A DNA stretch of 17,529 nt. It comes from Clostridia bacterium. GTDB taxonomy: Bacteria > Bacillota_A > Clostridia > Oscillospirales > Acutalibacteraceae. Location: NCBI GenBank assembly GCA_017390825.1, contig JAFPAK010000378.1, positions 1-17,529 of the forward strand. Reading direction: 5' to 3'. Both the position numbers and the translations under genes were made by a program. Below the pieces are notes generated by a model. The model worked only from the letters and a program-made list of their open reading frames with translations. It made no database searches and was not told the origin of the DNA. Position 1 is the stretch's first letter. Each line of letters begins with the position of its first letter. Positions 1-7,660 of this stretch are shown here, in pieces.

Positions 1-123
1 ACAGATCTTCTTGGCCCAATGGATGAGAATGCCTGTACATCTTCGAATGCATACCGCTATCTTGTACACGCGGTGCTGGTTTCGGAGGAGGAAACCAAAT
101 TACCGACCACAACTGCGTCATGA
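1..123 (+). CDS. possible 3' end of an unidentified gene cut by the left edge
   Basis: A reading frame is open from the first base to a TGA at 121-123 and would encode the last 40 residues of a protein (start TDLLGPMDENAC, end LPTTTAS). I do not recognise it. The call is weak because two other forward frames are also open over most of the stretch. Frame 2 runs to a TAA near 131, and frame 3 runs from a stop at 24-26 to a TGA at 126-128, with a Gly-rich, Cys-containing end (GAGFGGGNQITDHNCVMS). Which frame, if any, is translated cannot be settled without the sequence to the left. Confidence 0.22.
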   Translation, partial: TDLLGPMDENACTSSNAYRYLVHAVLVSEEETKLPTTTAS

Positions 124-191
124 GTTGATATAATTATTGCTTGGTCAACTAAAAATTATAGCAGTAAGAATATTTGCTAATTAAAAATGTA

Positions 192-219
192 TAGTTCTTT
201 TCTGAACTAATAAGAACTA
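192..219. repeat. short inverted and direct repeats of TAGTTC/GAACTA
   Basis: TAGTTC at 192-197 can pair with GAACTA at 204-209 (6 bp, 6-base loop). Extended as TAGTTCTT (192-199), it can instead pair with AAGAACTA at 212-219 (8 bp, 12-base loop). The two right-hand copies form a direct repeat, GAACTAA-TAA-GAACTAA. The element lies in AT-rich DNA just before a terminator. It may be part of the 3' untranslated region of an upstream gene or a small binding-site cluster. No function can be assigned from sequence. Confidence 0.35.
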
Positions 220-250
220 AAAAATGAACAGATACTGTTTTCTTTTTTTG

Positions 251-280
251 TGAAGCACGCTTGTCGTGCTTCATTTTTTC
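251..280 (+). terminator. rho-independent terminator upstream of phoH
   Basis: A perfect 9-bp stem (TGAAGCACG at 251-259 with CGTGCTTCA at 265-273) closes a 5-base loop and is followed by a run of six T. It should end transcription entering from the left of the window, which implies a transcribed gene there. It insulates the phoH operon. Confidence 0.85.
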
Positions 281-302
281 TTGAAAAATAGTTAAAAAAA
301 TA

Positions 303-331
303 ATGACAAGCAAATATAAATGTGATATACT
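303..331 (+). promoter_or_regulatory. sigma-A-type promoter of the phoH operon
   Basis: ATGACA (303-308) and TATACT (326-331) are separated by 17 bases. A TG dinucleotide one base before the -10 box (323-324) makes it an extended -10. Transcription should start near 338, giving a leader of about 40 bases before the phoH start. I see no riboswitch-like structure in that leader. Confidence 0.65.
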
Positions 332-375
332 AATATAATAATATAAATAACTACTGAAAAAGGAACAGAAGTATA

Positions 376-1365
376 TTGGCTGAAAAGTATGTAGATTTAT
401 CCACACTTCAAAATACCGCTCTGCTTTTTGGCAGCTATGATGAAAATATCCGCCAGATCGAGCGAAAGTATGATGTTTCGGTTGTATTCAGAGCATCGAA
501 ACTCAAAATCACGGGTGATGAGCAGCAAGCGGAATTTGCGAAGCGTGTGTTTGAAGGGCTTACAGCGCTTATCGAGCGAGGAGAGCAGATAACAGAGCAG
601 CAGGTGATATATGTGATGTCACTTATCGAAAGCGGTGAGGAGTCAACAGTGTATCAGCTTGCGGATAACGATATAATTTGCGTCACAACGCAGGGTAAGC
701 CGATAAAACCAAAAACAATCGGTCAGAAAAAATACGTTGAGGCGGTGGATAAAAACACCGTTGTATTCGGCGTAGGTCCTGCCGGTACGGGCAAGACCTA
801 CCTTGCAGTGGCAGAGGCAGTGCGTGCCTTTAAGGCGAAAGAGGTGACAAGGATAATACTCACCCGTCCCGCAGTTGAGGCAGGTGAGAAGCTCGGCTTT
901 TTGCCGGGAGATCTTCAGCAGAAGGTCGATCCGTATCTGCGTCCTTTATATGATGCATTGTTTGATATGTTCGGCGCTGAAAACTTTGCAAGACTCCACG
1001 AACGTGGCAGCATCGAGGTAGCGCCCCTTGCATATATGCGAGGCAGAACGCTGGATGACAGCTTCATTATTCTTGATGAGGCGCAGAATACAACAAAAGA
1101 GCAGATGAAAATGTTTCTAACTCGTTTGGGATTCAACTCAAAAATGATAATCACAGGTGACGTTACACAAATAGATCTGCCGGATGGGAAACCCAGCGGT
1201 CTTATAGATGCTATGCGTGTATTAAAAAATGTTGATGATATAGCGGTCATTCGCTTTACCGAGCGTGATGTAGTCCGTCACAAGTTGGTGCAGTCAATAG
1301 TTAAGGCTTATGAAAAAGCCGATGAATATAAAAGAAAAAGAAACTATGAAAGGAACGAAAAGTAA
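376..1365 (+). CDS. phoH: PhoH family ATPase / RNA-binding protein
   Basis: Cytoplasmic P-loop ATPase of the PhoH/PhoL family, 329 residues, a normal length. The Walker A motif GPAGTGKT is at residues 134-141 and the Walker B motif IILDEAQN at 231-238. The N-terminal 100 residues contain the KH-like region seen in this family (KYDVSVVFRASKLKITGDE). The start is a TTG at 376. No ATG fits, and an AAAGGA ribosome site lies about 11 bases upstream. The gene is first in its operon, and its stop codon overlaps the ybeY start by one base (TAATG). Co-location with ybeY and era is conserved across Firmicutes and suggests a role in rRNA or ribosome quality control. The exact substrate of PhoH proteins is unsettled. 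Confidence 0.95.
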   Translation: MAEKYVDLSTLQNTALLFGSYDENIRQIERKYDVSVVFRASKLKITGDEQQAEFAKRVFEGLTALIERGEQITEQQVIYVMSLIESGEESTVYQLADNDIICVTTQGKPIKPKTIGQKKYVEAVDKNTVVFGVGPAGTGKTYLAVAEAVRAFKAKEVTRIILTRPAVEAGEKLGFLPGDLQQKVDPYLRPLYDALFDMFGAENFARLHERGSIEVAPLAYMRGRTLDDSFIILDEAQNTTKEQMKMFLTRLGFNSKMIITGDVTQIDLPDGKPSGLIDAMRVLKNVDDIAVIRFTERDVVRHKLVQSIVKAYEKADEYKRKRNYERNEK

Positions 1366-1850
1366 TGGACAAGGTAAAGGTAAATATTGAAAACAGACAA
1401 AAGCAGATAAAGATACCGACAGGCATGAGAATGCTGCTGCGCCGCTGCTGTACCGCTGTTTTAAAGATGGAAGGCTTCAGCGGATCTGCAGAAGTAAATG
1501 TTATGTTTGTTGATGATAAGCAGATAGCGGAGCTTAACACCAACTTTCGCAAGATACCCGAGCCGACCGACGTACTGTCGTTCCCGATGGGCGAAAACGG
1601 TGACTATCCTGTCAATCCCGAAAGCGGAGCGTACATACTGGGCGATGTAGTTATTTCTGTTGAACGTGCAATGCGTCAGGCAGAGGATTACAATCACACA
1701 TTCCAGCGTGAGATGGGTTATTTAACAACTCATTCAATGCTGCATCTGCTTGGATATGACCATGTAAACGGCGGCCTTGAGGCTGCTACAATGCGTGAGA
1801 AGGAGGAAGCCGTAATGGTTGAGGTGGGACATCCTCAGGATATGGCTTAA
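1365..1850 (+). CDS. ybeY: endoribonuclease YbeY (16S rRNA maturation)
   Basis: Single-domain zinc metalloprotein of 161 residues, typical for YbeY, implicated in 3'-end maturation of 16S rRNA and late-stage 70S quality control. The diagnostic H-x3-H-x5-H zinc site is intact (H123, H127, H133 in THSMLHLLGYDH). The other family signatures PTDVLSFP (around 67-74) and GDVVIS (93-98) are also present. The ATG at 1365 overlaps the phoH stop by one base, with AGGA about 11 bases upstream, so translation is probably coupled. In many relatives dgkA and cdd lie between ybeY and era; here era follows directly after 7 bases. Confidence 0.96.
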   Translation: MDKVKVNIENRQKQIKIPTGMRMLLRRCCTAVLKMEGFSGSAEVNVMFVDDKQIAELNTNFRKIPEPTDVLSFPMGENGDYPVNPESGAYILGDVVISVERAMRQAEDYNHTFQREMGYLTTHSMLHLLGYDHVNGGLEAATMREKEEAVMVEVGHPQDMA

Positions 1851-1857
1851 ATCTTAA

Positions 1858-2751
1858 ATGAGTAATACAACATCGGCGTTTATCGCAATAGTAGGTAAGC
1901 CGAATGCGGGTAAATCTTCAATACTGAATAAGCTTATCGGTCAGAAGATTGCTGCTGTGTCGGACAAGCCGCAGACTACACGCACCCGTATTAACGGAGT
2001 TTTGACAAATGGTACAGAGCAGCTTGTTTTCACCGATACTCCGGGTCTTCACAAGCCGCATAATATGCTCGGCGAGCATATGGTAAAGGCTGTTGGTGAT
2101 GGGATGGCGGATGTTGATTGCTGCCTGCTTGTTGTTGAGGCAACGAGCAAAATTGCACCTGCCGAATATGAGCTTTGTGAGAAATTTAAAAAACGCCGTT
2201 TGAATGCAGTTCTTGCGGTAAACAAAATCGACCTTTTGGAAAACAAGTCAGATCTGCTTGAGATCATCAATAAGTATAATGAACTTTTTGATTTTGCGGC
2301 TATCGTGCCTGTCAGCGCAAAAACCGGTGATGGAGTTGATATCTTGCTTTCGGAGCTTCGCAAGTTCACAGTACCCTCGGTACATTTCTTTGATGATGAT
2401 ACTTTGACTGATCAGCCTGAGCGTGTACTCGCAGCAGAGATAATCCGTGAAAAGCTGCTTATGCTTCTTGATAAGGAGATACCTCACGGTCTTGCGGTAG
2501 ATATAGAGCGCTTTTCCGAACGCGACGATACAGATATCCTTGATATTGAGGCGGCTATATACTGTGAGCGTGAAAGCCACAAGCCTATCGTTATCGGCAA
2601 AAAAGGTTCTATGTTAAAGCGTGTCGGCACTCTTGCAAGACAGGATCTTGAAGGCTTTTTTGAAATCAAGGTAAATCTGCGGTTGTGGGTAAAGGTCAAG
2701 GAAAACTGGCGTACACGACAGGGCAGCATCCATAATTTCGGATTGGATTAA
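1858..2751 (+). CDS. era: GTPase Era (30S ribosome assembly)
   Basis: Essential GTPase that binds 16S rRNA near its 3' end and helps mature the 30S subunit. It has 297 residues, the usual Era length. The G motifs are complete: G1 GKPNAGKS (13-20), the TTRTR switch (40-44), G3 DTPG (60-63), G4 NKID (122-125) and G5 SAK (153-155). The C-terminal KH type 2 domain is present, with its GKKG loop at 247-250. It starts 7 bases after the ybeY stop. No good ribosome site lies at normal distance (the nearest AGGA is about 16 bases away), so translation probably depends on coupling to ybeY. A weak terminator and a new promoter follow the gene. Confidence 0.97.
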   Translation: MSNTTSAFIAIVGKPNAGKSSILNKLIGQKIAAVSDKPQTTRTRINGVLTNGTEQLVFTDTPGLHKPHNMLGEHMVKAVGDGMADVDCCLLVVEATSKIAPAEYELCEKFKKRRLNAVLAVNKIDLLENKSDLLEIINKYNELFDFAAIVPVSAKTGDGVDILLSELRKFTVPSVHFFDDDTLTDQPERVLAAEIIREKLLMLLDKEIPHGLAVDIERFSERDDTDILDIEAAIYCERESHKPIVIGKKGSMLKRVGTLARQDLEGFFEIKVNLRLWVKVKENWRTRQGSIHNFGLD

Positions 2752-2769
2752 TTTTTCATTTTAATCTAT

Positions 2770-2799
2770 ATAAGGCTTTATGGCCGATGCTTTATTTTT
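2770..2799 (+). terminator. weak or partial terminator after era
   Basis: ATAAGGC (2770-2776) can pair with GCTTTAT (2789-2795), giving 7 bp including one G-T pair around a 12-base loop. Four further T follow. The stem is weak, so it would at most attenuate read-through from era into recO. Its position just before a good promoter supports a functional break here. Confidence 0.35.
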
Positions 2800-2813
2800 C
2801 CTATAATTTTATT

Positions 2814-2842
2814 TTGTCACTTGCTAAAAATCATAATATAAA
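2814..2842 (+). promoter_or_regulatory. internal promoter before yqzL-recO
   Basis: TTGTCA (2814-2819) and TATAAA (2837-2842) are spaced by 17 bases, a good fit to a sigma-A promoter. It would drive yqzL, recO, mutS2, the rodA-type gene, tsaE, tsaB and rpiB independently of phoH. The -10 box coincides with the loop of a perfect palindrome described separately. Confidence 0.5.
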
Positions 2843-2854
2843 TATGATTTTTAG
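2824..2854. promoter_or_regulatory. perfect 12-bp palindrome over the -10 box (operator candidate)
   Basis: CTAAAAATCATA (2824-2835) is perfectly inverted as TATGATTTTTAG (2843-2854) around a 7-base centre that contains the TATAAA -10 box. As DNA it has the form of a dimeric repressor site that would block the promoter. As RNA it would matter only for transcripts reading through from era, where the right arm also covers the first bases of the AGGGTG ribosome site of the next gene. No regulator gene in the window is an obvious partner. Confidence 0.45.
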
Positions 2855-2862
2855 GGTGCATT

Positions 2863-3015
2863 ATGGAAAGAGAAGAACTTTGGAATACATTTATTAAAAG
2901 CGGTCGTGTGGCCGATTATCTTGAGTATAAAAACGCAGTAAATGTGAGGTGTGATGATGTCGCTGACCGTGACGGACGGACTGATTTTACGGGAACGCAA
3001 AATATCCGAAAATGA
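2863..3015 (+). CDS. yqzL: small YqzL-like protein
   Basis: ATG 2863 to TGA 3013-3015 encodes 50 residues (start MEREELWNTFIKSG). The ribosome site AGGGTG lies about 6 bases before the start. In Bacillus and many Clostridia a roughly 45-50-residue YqzL protein of unknown function lies exactly between era and recO. The N-terminal W-x-x-F-x-x-S/T-G-x-x-x-x-Y-L pattern here (WNTFIKSGRVADYL) matches my memory of that family. The 3' part overlaps the recO start by about 59 bases in another frame, so the last 20 or so residues are constrained by recO. Identification comes from position and a short pattern only; function is unknown. Confidence 0.7.
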   Translation: MEREELWNTFIKSGRVADYLEYKNAVNVRCDDVADRDGRTDFTGTQNIRK

Positions 3016-3709
3016 CCGTCTAATAACTGTTTTAACATCTGAACACGGCGTTATTCGCGCGTTTGCAAGCGGTGCATTGAAGGTAACATCAAAGCGCCTT
3101 TCTGCAACGGGACATCTTAGCTATTCACGGCTTACTCTTAATTTCAGCCGTGATACATACAAGGTGCGTGATGCATTGGTAAATAAGGTGTTTTTCGGAC
3201 TTCGTGAGAGCATTGAAAAATATGCACTCAGCTGTTATTTTTGCGAGCTTTGTGAGTATTTAGCACCTCAGGACGAGCCGGCAGAGGATTTTTTGAGGCT
3301 TATCTTAAACAGTCTTTATCTGTTAAGTGAGTCAAAGTTGCCTGATAATATCATAAAATCCGTGTTTGAACTTAAGATCTGCCAGTTGTGTGGATATATG
3401 CCGGAGCTTGGTGCTTGCTGTGGCTGCGGTGAAGATACAAACAGCGGTTATTTTGATATATCCGCCGGCGCACTTTACTGTGAAAAGTGCAAAAAGAACG
3501 GCGAGTATTTATCAGAACCTTTGCTTGCGGCTATGCGGCATATAATTTATTCGCCTGATAATAAGATTTTTTCTTTTAAATTAGGTGAAGGGAATGCCGA
3601 GCGCCTTTCAGATATTGCAAGCCGTTTTACTGTGACTCATACTGAAAATGAATATAAAACCTTGAATTTTTATAAATCGGTAGCGTTTACCGATACGGAA
3701 ATGATATGA
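2957..3709 (+). CDS. recO: DNA repair protein RecO
   Basis: Recombination mediator that loads RecA onto SSB-coated DNA with RecR in the RecFOR pathway; 250 residues from this start. The N-terminal OB-fold shows the family pattern TDGLILRERKISENDRLITV. The C-terminal part carries the zinc-binding pairs CCGC and CEKC (ligands about C154, C157, C175 and C178) after the LCGYMPEL segment. GTG 2951, ATG 2954 and ATG 2957 are all in frame. I prefer 2957, because the AGGTG at 2947-2951 then sits 5 bases upstream. The start lies inside yqzL, and the stop overlaps the mutS2 start (ATGA), so the three genes are probably translationally coupled. Confidence 0.93.
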   Translation: MSLTVTDGLILRERKISENDRLITVLTSEHGVIRAFASGALKVTSKRLSATGHLSYSRLTLNFSRDTYKVRDALVNKVFFGLRESIEKYALSCYFCELCEYLAPQDEPAEDFLRLILNSLYLLSESKLPDNIIKSVFELKICQLCGYMPELGACCGCGEDTNSGYFDISAGALYCEKCKKNGEYLSEPLLAAMRHIIYSPDNKIFSFKLGEGNAERLSDIASRFTVTHTENEYKTLNFYKSVAFTDTEMI

Positions 3710-6060
3710 ATAAGCATTTAATCACACTTGAATTTGACAAAGTATTAAAAATGCTGTCAGAACGGTGCGCCTCATTTGAAGCGGTGGAAAATGCACTGAA
3801 TGTTGTCCCTGAAAAGACCTATGAAGCGGCAAAAAACACCCTTTTGAATACAACAGACGCATATCTTTTAACGGCAAAATTCGGCTCACCGTCTTTCGGT
3901 GGGCTTAAAAATGTTAATAACGCACTTGCAAGATCCTCTGCCGGCGGTGTGCTCAATATGGGCGAGCTGCTGGATATTGCAGGTGTGCTTCGTGCTATCC
4001 GTGCGCTGATTGAGTGGCGTGACCACAGTGCAGGTCAGCCTACATCGCTCGACGGACTTTTTTCTGCGCTATGTTCAAACCGCAGACTGGAAGAGCATAT
4101 TACTTCCTGCATACTTTCTCCGGATGAGATGAGCGATAATGCTTCGTCCTCTCTTTATTCCATCCGCAGAAAAATCCAAAGCGCATCAAACAAGATTCGT
4201 GACAGGTTGGACGGTGTGCTCCGTTCATCGTCAACACAGAAATTCTTGCAGGATACTGTCATCACGCAGCGAAACGGCAGATATGTTGTGCCGGTAAAAT
4301 CCGAATTTCGCTCGGAAATAGCAGGCCTTGTTCACGGACTTTCATCGACAGGTTCAACAGTATTTGTTGAGCCAATGGCAGTTGTTGAGGCAAATAATGA
4401 AATTGCATTGCTCAAATCAAAGGAGCAGGAAGAGATCGAACGCATTTTAGCAGAACTTTCGTCAGAGGCGGCAGAGCATAAGGAGTCTATTATGATGTCT
4501 TGTGATGCTGCTTTTAAGCTCGATCTTATATTTGCAAAAGCGTCACTTGCATTTGATATGAAAGCTTCAGAGCCGATATTATACGAAAGCGGTGTTACAA
4601 ATCTAAAAAAAGCCCGCCATCCTCTGCTTGATAAAAATACCGTGGTACCGATAGATATCCGTCTCGGCGGTGAATTTGACACGCTTGTTATCACAGGTCC
4701 CAATACCGGTGGCAAAACGGTATCCATCAAAACACTAGGTCTTATCACGCTGATGGCGCAAAGCGGTATGTTTATCCCGTGTGAGGATAACAGCACCGTT
4801 GTGGTATATGAAAATATCCTTGCCGATATCGGTGATGAACAGAGCATTGAGCAATCACTTTCAACTTTTTCATCACATATTAAAAATATTATAGGCATTA
4901 TAAGGAAGGCGAATAGCAGTACGTTGGTGCTGCTTGACGAGCTTTGTTCGGGTACTGATCCCGTGGAGGGTGCAGCGCTTGCTGTTTCTATTTTGGAGCA
5001 TCTGCGTTCTGCCGGTGCATCTATTGCCGCAACTACCCACTATGCGGAGCTAAAAGCATATGCACTTGATACGAATGGCGTCAACAACGCAAGCTGCGAA
5101 TTTGATATTAAAACGCTTTCACCGTCCTATCGACTTATCATCGGAACTCCCGGCAGAAGCAACGCTTTCGCAATCTGCAACCGATTGGGACTTGATAGCG
5201 AGGTTATTGAAAATGCCAAAGGTCTCGTATCGGAAGAGGATAAGAAGTTTGAACGGGTGGTAAGTCAGCTTGAGGCGGCACGAAAAGAGCTTGAGGATAA
5301 ATACAAGCAGGCTGATGAAGCTACCGCAAAAGCAAGACTTCTTGAGCGTGAAGCCGCCAAGATGCAGAGTACGCTAAAGGCAAATTACGACCGTGAGATA
5401 GAAAACGCAAGAGCGGCAGCACGTGTTATTGCAGATAATGCGAGAGCCGAAGTCAACCGTATTCTTGATGAGCTTGAAGCAATAAAGAAAAGCAAGAATA
5501 AGGATCTTGCCGCTGCAAGACAAGCCGCAAATCAAGGCTTTAAGTCGCTTGACAAAATTGCAACTGACGGAGAAAAGTTTGATGATGGATATATCTTGCC
5601 GCGTCCTTTGCAGATCGGGGATAAGGTAGTATTAAAGGATACAGGTTCTCATGCCGAGGTCATTGCACTTCCTGACAGTAAGGGAATAGTGCGTGTTCAA
5701 TGCGGCAGTATGAAAATGAAGGTCGATATGTCAAATCTTCGTCTTGCAGACAGTAAGCAGGAAAAGAAAAAGCCTAAAGTCGGCTCATATCGTGAGAAGG
5801 GTGTGCAGAGTAGCAGAGCGGCACTTGAGATAGACCTTCGCGGTATGAATGTCGAGGAAGCTATTATGGATCTCGACCGTTTTATAGATAATGCAATTCT
5901 ATCGGGCGTGAATTCCGTCACCGTTATCCACGGGAAAGGTACGGGAGTGCTTCGTGCAGGTGTGCAACAGCATCTCAGAAAGCATAAATGCGTGAGGACC
6001 TTCCGACTTGGTGTATTCGGTGAAGGTGAAGCCGGAGTAACTATTGTTGAACTGAAATAA
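3706..6060 (+). CDS. mutS2: MutS2 ATPase/endonuclease
   Basis: MutS2 protein of 784 residues, normal length. These proteins lack the mismatch-recognition domains of MutS and act in suppressing recombination or, in Bacillus, splitting collided ribosomes. Visible in order: an N-terminal core and clamp with coiled coils (to about 310); the ABC-type ATPase with Walker A GPNTGGKT (331-338) and Walker B LLDE (D411, E412, followed by LCSGTDP); a long charged coiled coil (about 500-620); a KOW-like segment (about 630-675); and a C-terminal Smr nuclease domain with IDLRG (709-713) and HGKGTG (742-747). The Smr domain's LDLRG motif has Ile in first position. Overlaps recO by 4 bases; the rodA-type gene follows after 17 bases. 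Confidence 0.96.
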   Translation: MNKHLITLEFDKVLKMLSERCASFEAVENALNVVPEKTYEAAKNTLLNTTDAYLLTAKFGSPSFGGLKNVNNALARSSAGGVLNMGELLDIAGVLRAIRALIEWRDHSAGQPTSLDGLFSALCSNRRLEEHITSCILSPDEMSDNASSSLYSIRRKIQSASNKIRDRLDGVLRSSSTQKFLQDTVITQRNGRYVVPVKSEFRSEIAGLVHGLSSTGSTVFVEPMAVVEANNEIALLKSKEQEEIERILAELSSEAAEHKESIMMSCDAAFKLDLIFAKASLAFDMKASEPILYESGVTNLKKARHPLLDKNTVVPIDIRLGGEFDTLVITGPNTGGKTVSIKTLGLITLMAQSGMFIPCEDNSTVVVYENILADIGDEQSIEQSLSTFSSHIKNIIGIIRKANSSTLVLLDELCSGTDPVEGAALAVSILEHLRSAGASIAATTHYAELKAYALDTNGVNNASCEFDIKTLSPSYRLIIGTPGRSNAFAICNRLGLDSEVIENAKGLVSEEDKKFERVVSQLEAARKELEDKYKQADEATAKARLLEREAAKMQSTLKANYDREIENARAAARVIADNARAEVNRILDELEAIKKSKNKDLAAARQAANQGFKSLDKIATDGEKFDDGYILPRPLQIGDKVVLKDTGSHAEVIALPDSKGIVRVQCGSMKMKVDMSNLRLADSKQEKKKPKVGSYREKGVQSSRAALEIDLRGMNVEEAIMDLDRFIDNAILSGVNSVTVIHGKGTGVLRAGVQQHLRKHKCVRTFRLGVFGEGEAGVTIVELK

Positions 6061-6077
6061 ACTTTTCGGAGAATTAA

Positions 6078-7235
6078 ATGATTAGGAGATTTTTTCAAAA
6101 TGCAGCAGACTATATCCGTGAAACGGATATGATATTGCTGGTGACCTGCCTTATATCGTCACTATATGGTTGTGCGCTGATATTTTCTGCAACGCACAGC
6201 GGCGGCTCGTACCAGCAGGTAATAGTTCAGCTTGCGGCAACTTTGCTCGGTATTATCGTTGCAATAGGCGTTTCATTTTTTGATTACGGTAAAGTGTCAC
6301 GCTTATGGCCAATCTTTATAGCCGGCGGAATTTTACTTATACTTATAACATTTATATTTGGTTATGCACCGGATCAGACATCAAATAAGGCGTGGTTGCG
6401 TCTGCCCGGCGGTATGTCCTTGCAGATATCCGAGCTTATCAAGATCATTATGATAATAGTTTTTTCGGTGCATGTAACATCTATCCGCCGTGATGAAATA
6501 AACAAGGTGCATAATGTGATACTTCTGTTTTTACATTCAATGACTGCACCTGCGCTTATTATGGTGTTCCAGCGTGACCTGGGTACAGTTACAGTTATGA
6601 TAGTGATAGCTGTTTTGATGCTCTTTGCATCGGGAATAAAGCTGCGTTGGTTTGCACTCGGCGGTGCTACAATAGCAGCGGCAGCACCGGTAATCTGGTT
6701 TTTAGGACTTGATGATTATCAGCGCAACCGTTTTTCTATTATTTTTGATCTAGAAAGTGACCCTTTGGGGGACGGATATCAGCAGCTTCAGGGACTTCGG
6801 GCGCTTGGTTCGGGCGGGATATTTGGCCAGGGCTATTTGCAGGGTGCGAAAACACAGACAGAAGGAGTACCGAAAGCATATAATGATTTTATTCTCTCTG
6901 TTGCCGGTGAGGAACTGGGGCTTATCGGCTGTCTTGCGGTATTTGTTCTGATTATTGTTTTGCTGTATCGCATAATTCGTACAGCACAATTGTCAAGAGA
7001 TTTCCAGGGTACTGTCATCTGCGCCGGTGTATTTGGTATGTTTGCAGCGCAGCTGCTTATCAATACCGGCATGGTGCTTGCTGTTCTGCCTGTTATCGGC
7101 GTAACATTGCCGTTCTTTTCGGCAGGCGGCTCGTCACTTGTCTGTCTTTATATAAGTATAGGACTTGTGCTGAGTGTCTATAAGCACCGCAATACAAGAG
7201 TTATCTATTTAAGTGATAAAAAGGCAGGATGGTAA
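6078..7235 (+). CDS. rodA: SEDS-family peptidoglycan glycosyltransferase (RodA/FtsW type)
   Basis: Polytopic membrane protein of 385 residues with about ten hydrophobic segments. SEDS proteins polymerise lipid II into glycan strands together with a class B penicillin-binding protein. Family signatures are present: RDLGT (166-170), the long extracytoplasmic loop with YNDFI (the Asp at 270 corresponds to the catalytic Asp of RodA) followed by GEELG (277-281), and the C-terminal LPVIGVTLPFFSAGGSS (337-353). The motif has SAGGSS where SYGGSS is commonest. RodA fits somewhat better than FtsW or SpoVE, but the three are hard to separate by eye and no partner PBP gene is in the window. GGAGA lies 5 bases before the ATG. 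Confidence 0.85.
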   Translation: MIRRFFQNAADYIRETDMILLVTCLISSLYGCALIFSATHSGGSYQQVIVQLAATLLGIIVAIGVSFFDYGKVSRLWPIFIAGGILLILITFIFGYAPDQTSNKAWLRLPGGMSLQISELIKIIMIIVFSVHVTSIRRDEINKVHNVILLFLHSMTAPALIMVFQRDLGTVTVMIVIAVLMLFASGIKLRWFALGGATIAAAAPVIWFLGLDDYQRNRFSIIFDLESDPLGDGYQQLQGLRALGSGGIFGQGYLQGAKTQTEGVPKAYNDFILSVAGEELGLIGCLAVFVLIIVLLYRIIRTAQLSRDFQGTVICAGVFGMFAAQLLINTGMVLAVLPVIGVTLPFFSAGGSSLVCLYISIGLVLSVYKHRNTRVIYLSDKKAGW

Positions 7236-7236
7236 A

Positions 7237-7659
7237 ATGAGCGTGTTTGTATCAAATTCGGTAAATGAAACCGAGAATTTTGCCTCTTCGCTTGCAGCCG
7301 ACTTGTCACCCAACACCACTATAGCACTTTTCGGCGGTATGGGTATGGGAAAGACCGCCTTTGCAAGAGGTCTTGCAAAAGGGCTGGGCTATAATGGTGA
7401 GGTATCATCACCAACCTTTGCTATCGTTCACGAATACCGTGGTGGAAGACTTCCGATGTATCATTTTGATATGTATCGTGTCACTGATTGGGACAGCCTT
7501 TATTCAACCAACTTTTTTGAATACTGTGAAAGCGGTGGCGTGTGTCTTGTTGAGTGGAGTGAAAACATTGAAAATGCTTTGCCTGATGGGTATATAAAAA
7601 TAACCGTTTGTCAGGGTGCTCACGAAAATAGCAGAATTATAACTACGGAGGAAACCTGA
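7237..7659 (+). CDS. tsaE: tRNA t6A37 biosynthesis ATPase TsaE
   Basis: Small ATPase that works with TsaB and TsaD to place threonylcarbamoyl on A37 of ANN-decoding tRNAs; 140 residues from this start. Walker A is GGMGMGKT (33-40), slightly unusual beside the common GDLGAGKT. Other signatures are SSPTFAIVHEY (57-67), YHFDMYR (75-81) and VEW (105-107). I chose ATG 7237 because AGGA at 7226-7229 lies 7 bases upstream and the family N-terminus aligns. An upstream in-frame start at 7213 would reach into the rodA-type gene. One base separates this gene from tsaB. Confidence 0.94.
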   Translation: MSVFVSNSVNETENFASSLAADLSPNTTIALFGGMGMGKTAFARGLAKGLGYNGEVSSPTFAIVHEYRGGRLPMYHFDMYRVTDWDSLYSTNFFEYCESGGVCLVEWSENIENALPDGYIKITVCQGAHENSRIITTEET

Positions 7660-7660
7660 T

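Noticed and set aside
123..150. AGTTGA/TCAACT inverted repeat (123-128 and 145-150)
   Set aside because: Six base pairs around a 16-base loop with no T run is within chance expectation for AT-rich DNA.
149..406. An 85-codon minus-strand frame over the phoH promoter region
   Set aside because: The translation is Phe/Tyr/Ser/Ile-rich, as expected from AT-rich non-coding DNA, and it runs across a terminator, the promoter and the phoH start.
4332..4898. A 188-codon minus-strand frame inside mutS2
   Set aside because: It lies fully within a strong coding frame with all MutS2 motifs, has low-complexity Ser-rich translation and no ribosome site; it is a shadow.
7213..7236. Longer N-terminus for TsaE
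   Set aside because: It would overlap the rodA-type gene, lacks a ribosome site, and family alignment begins at the ATG at 7237.
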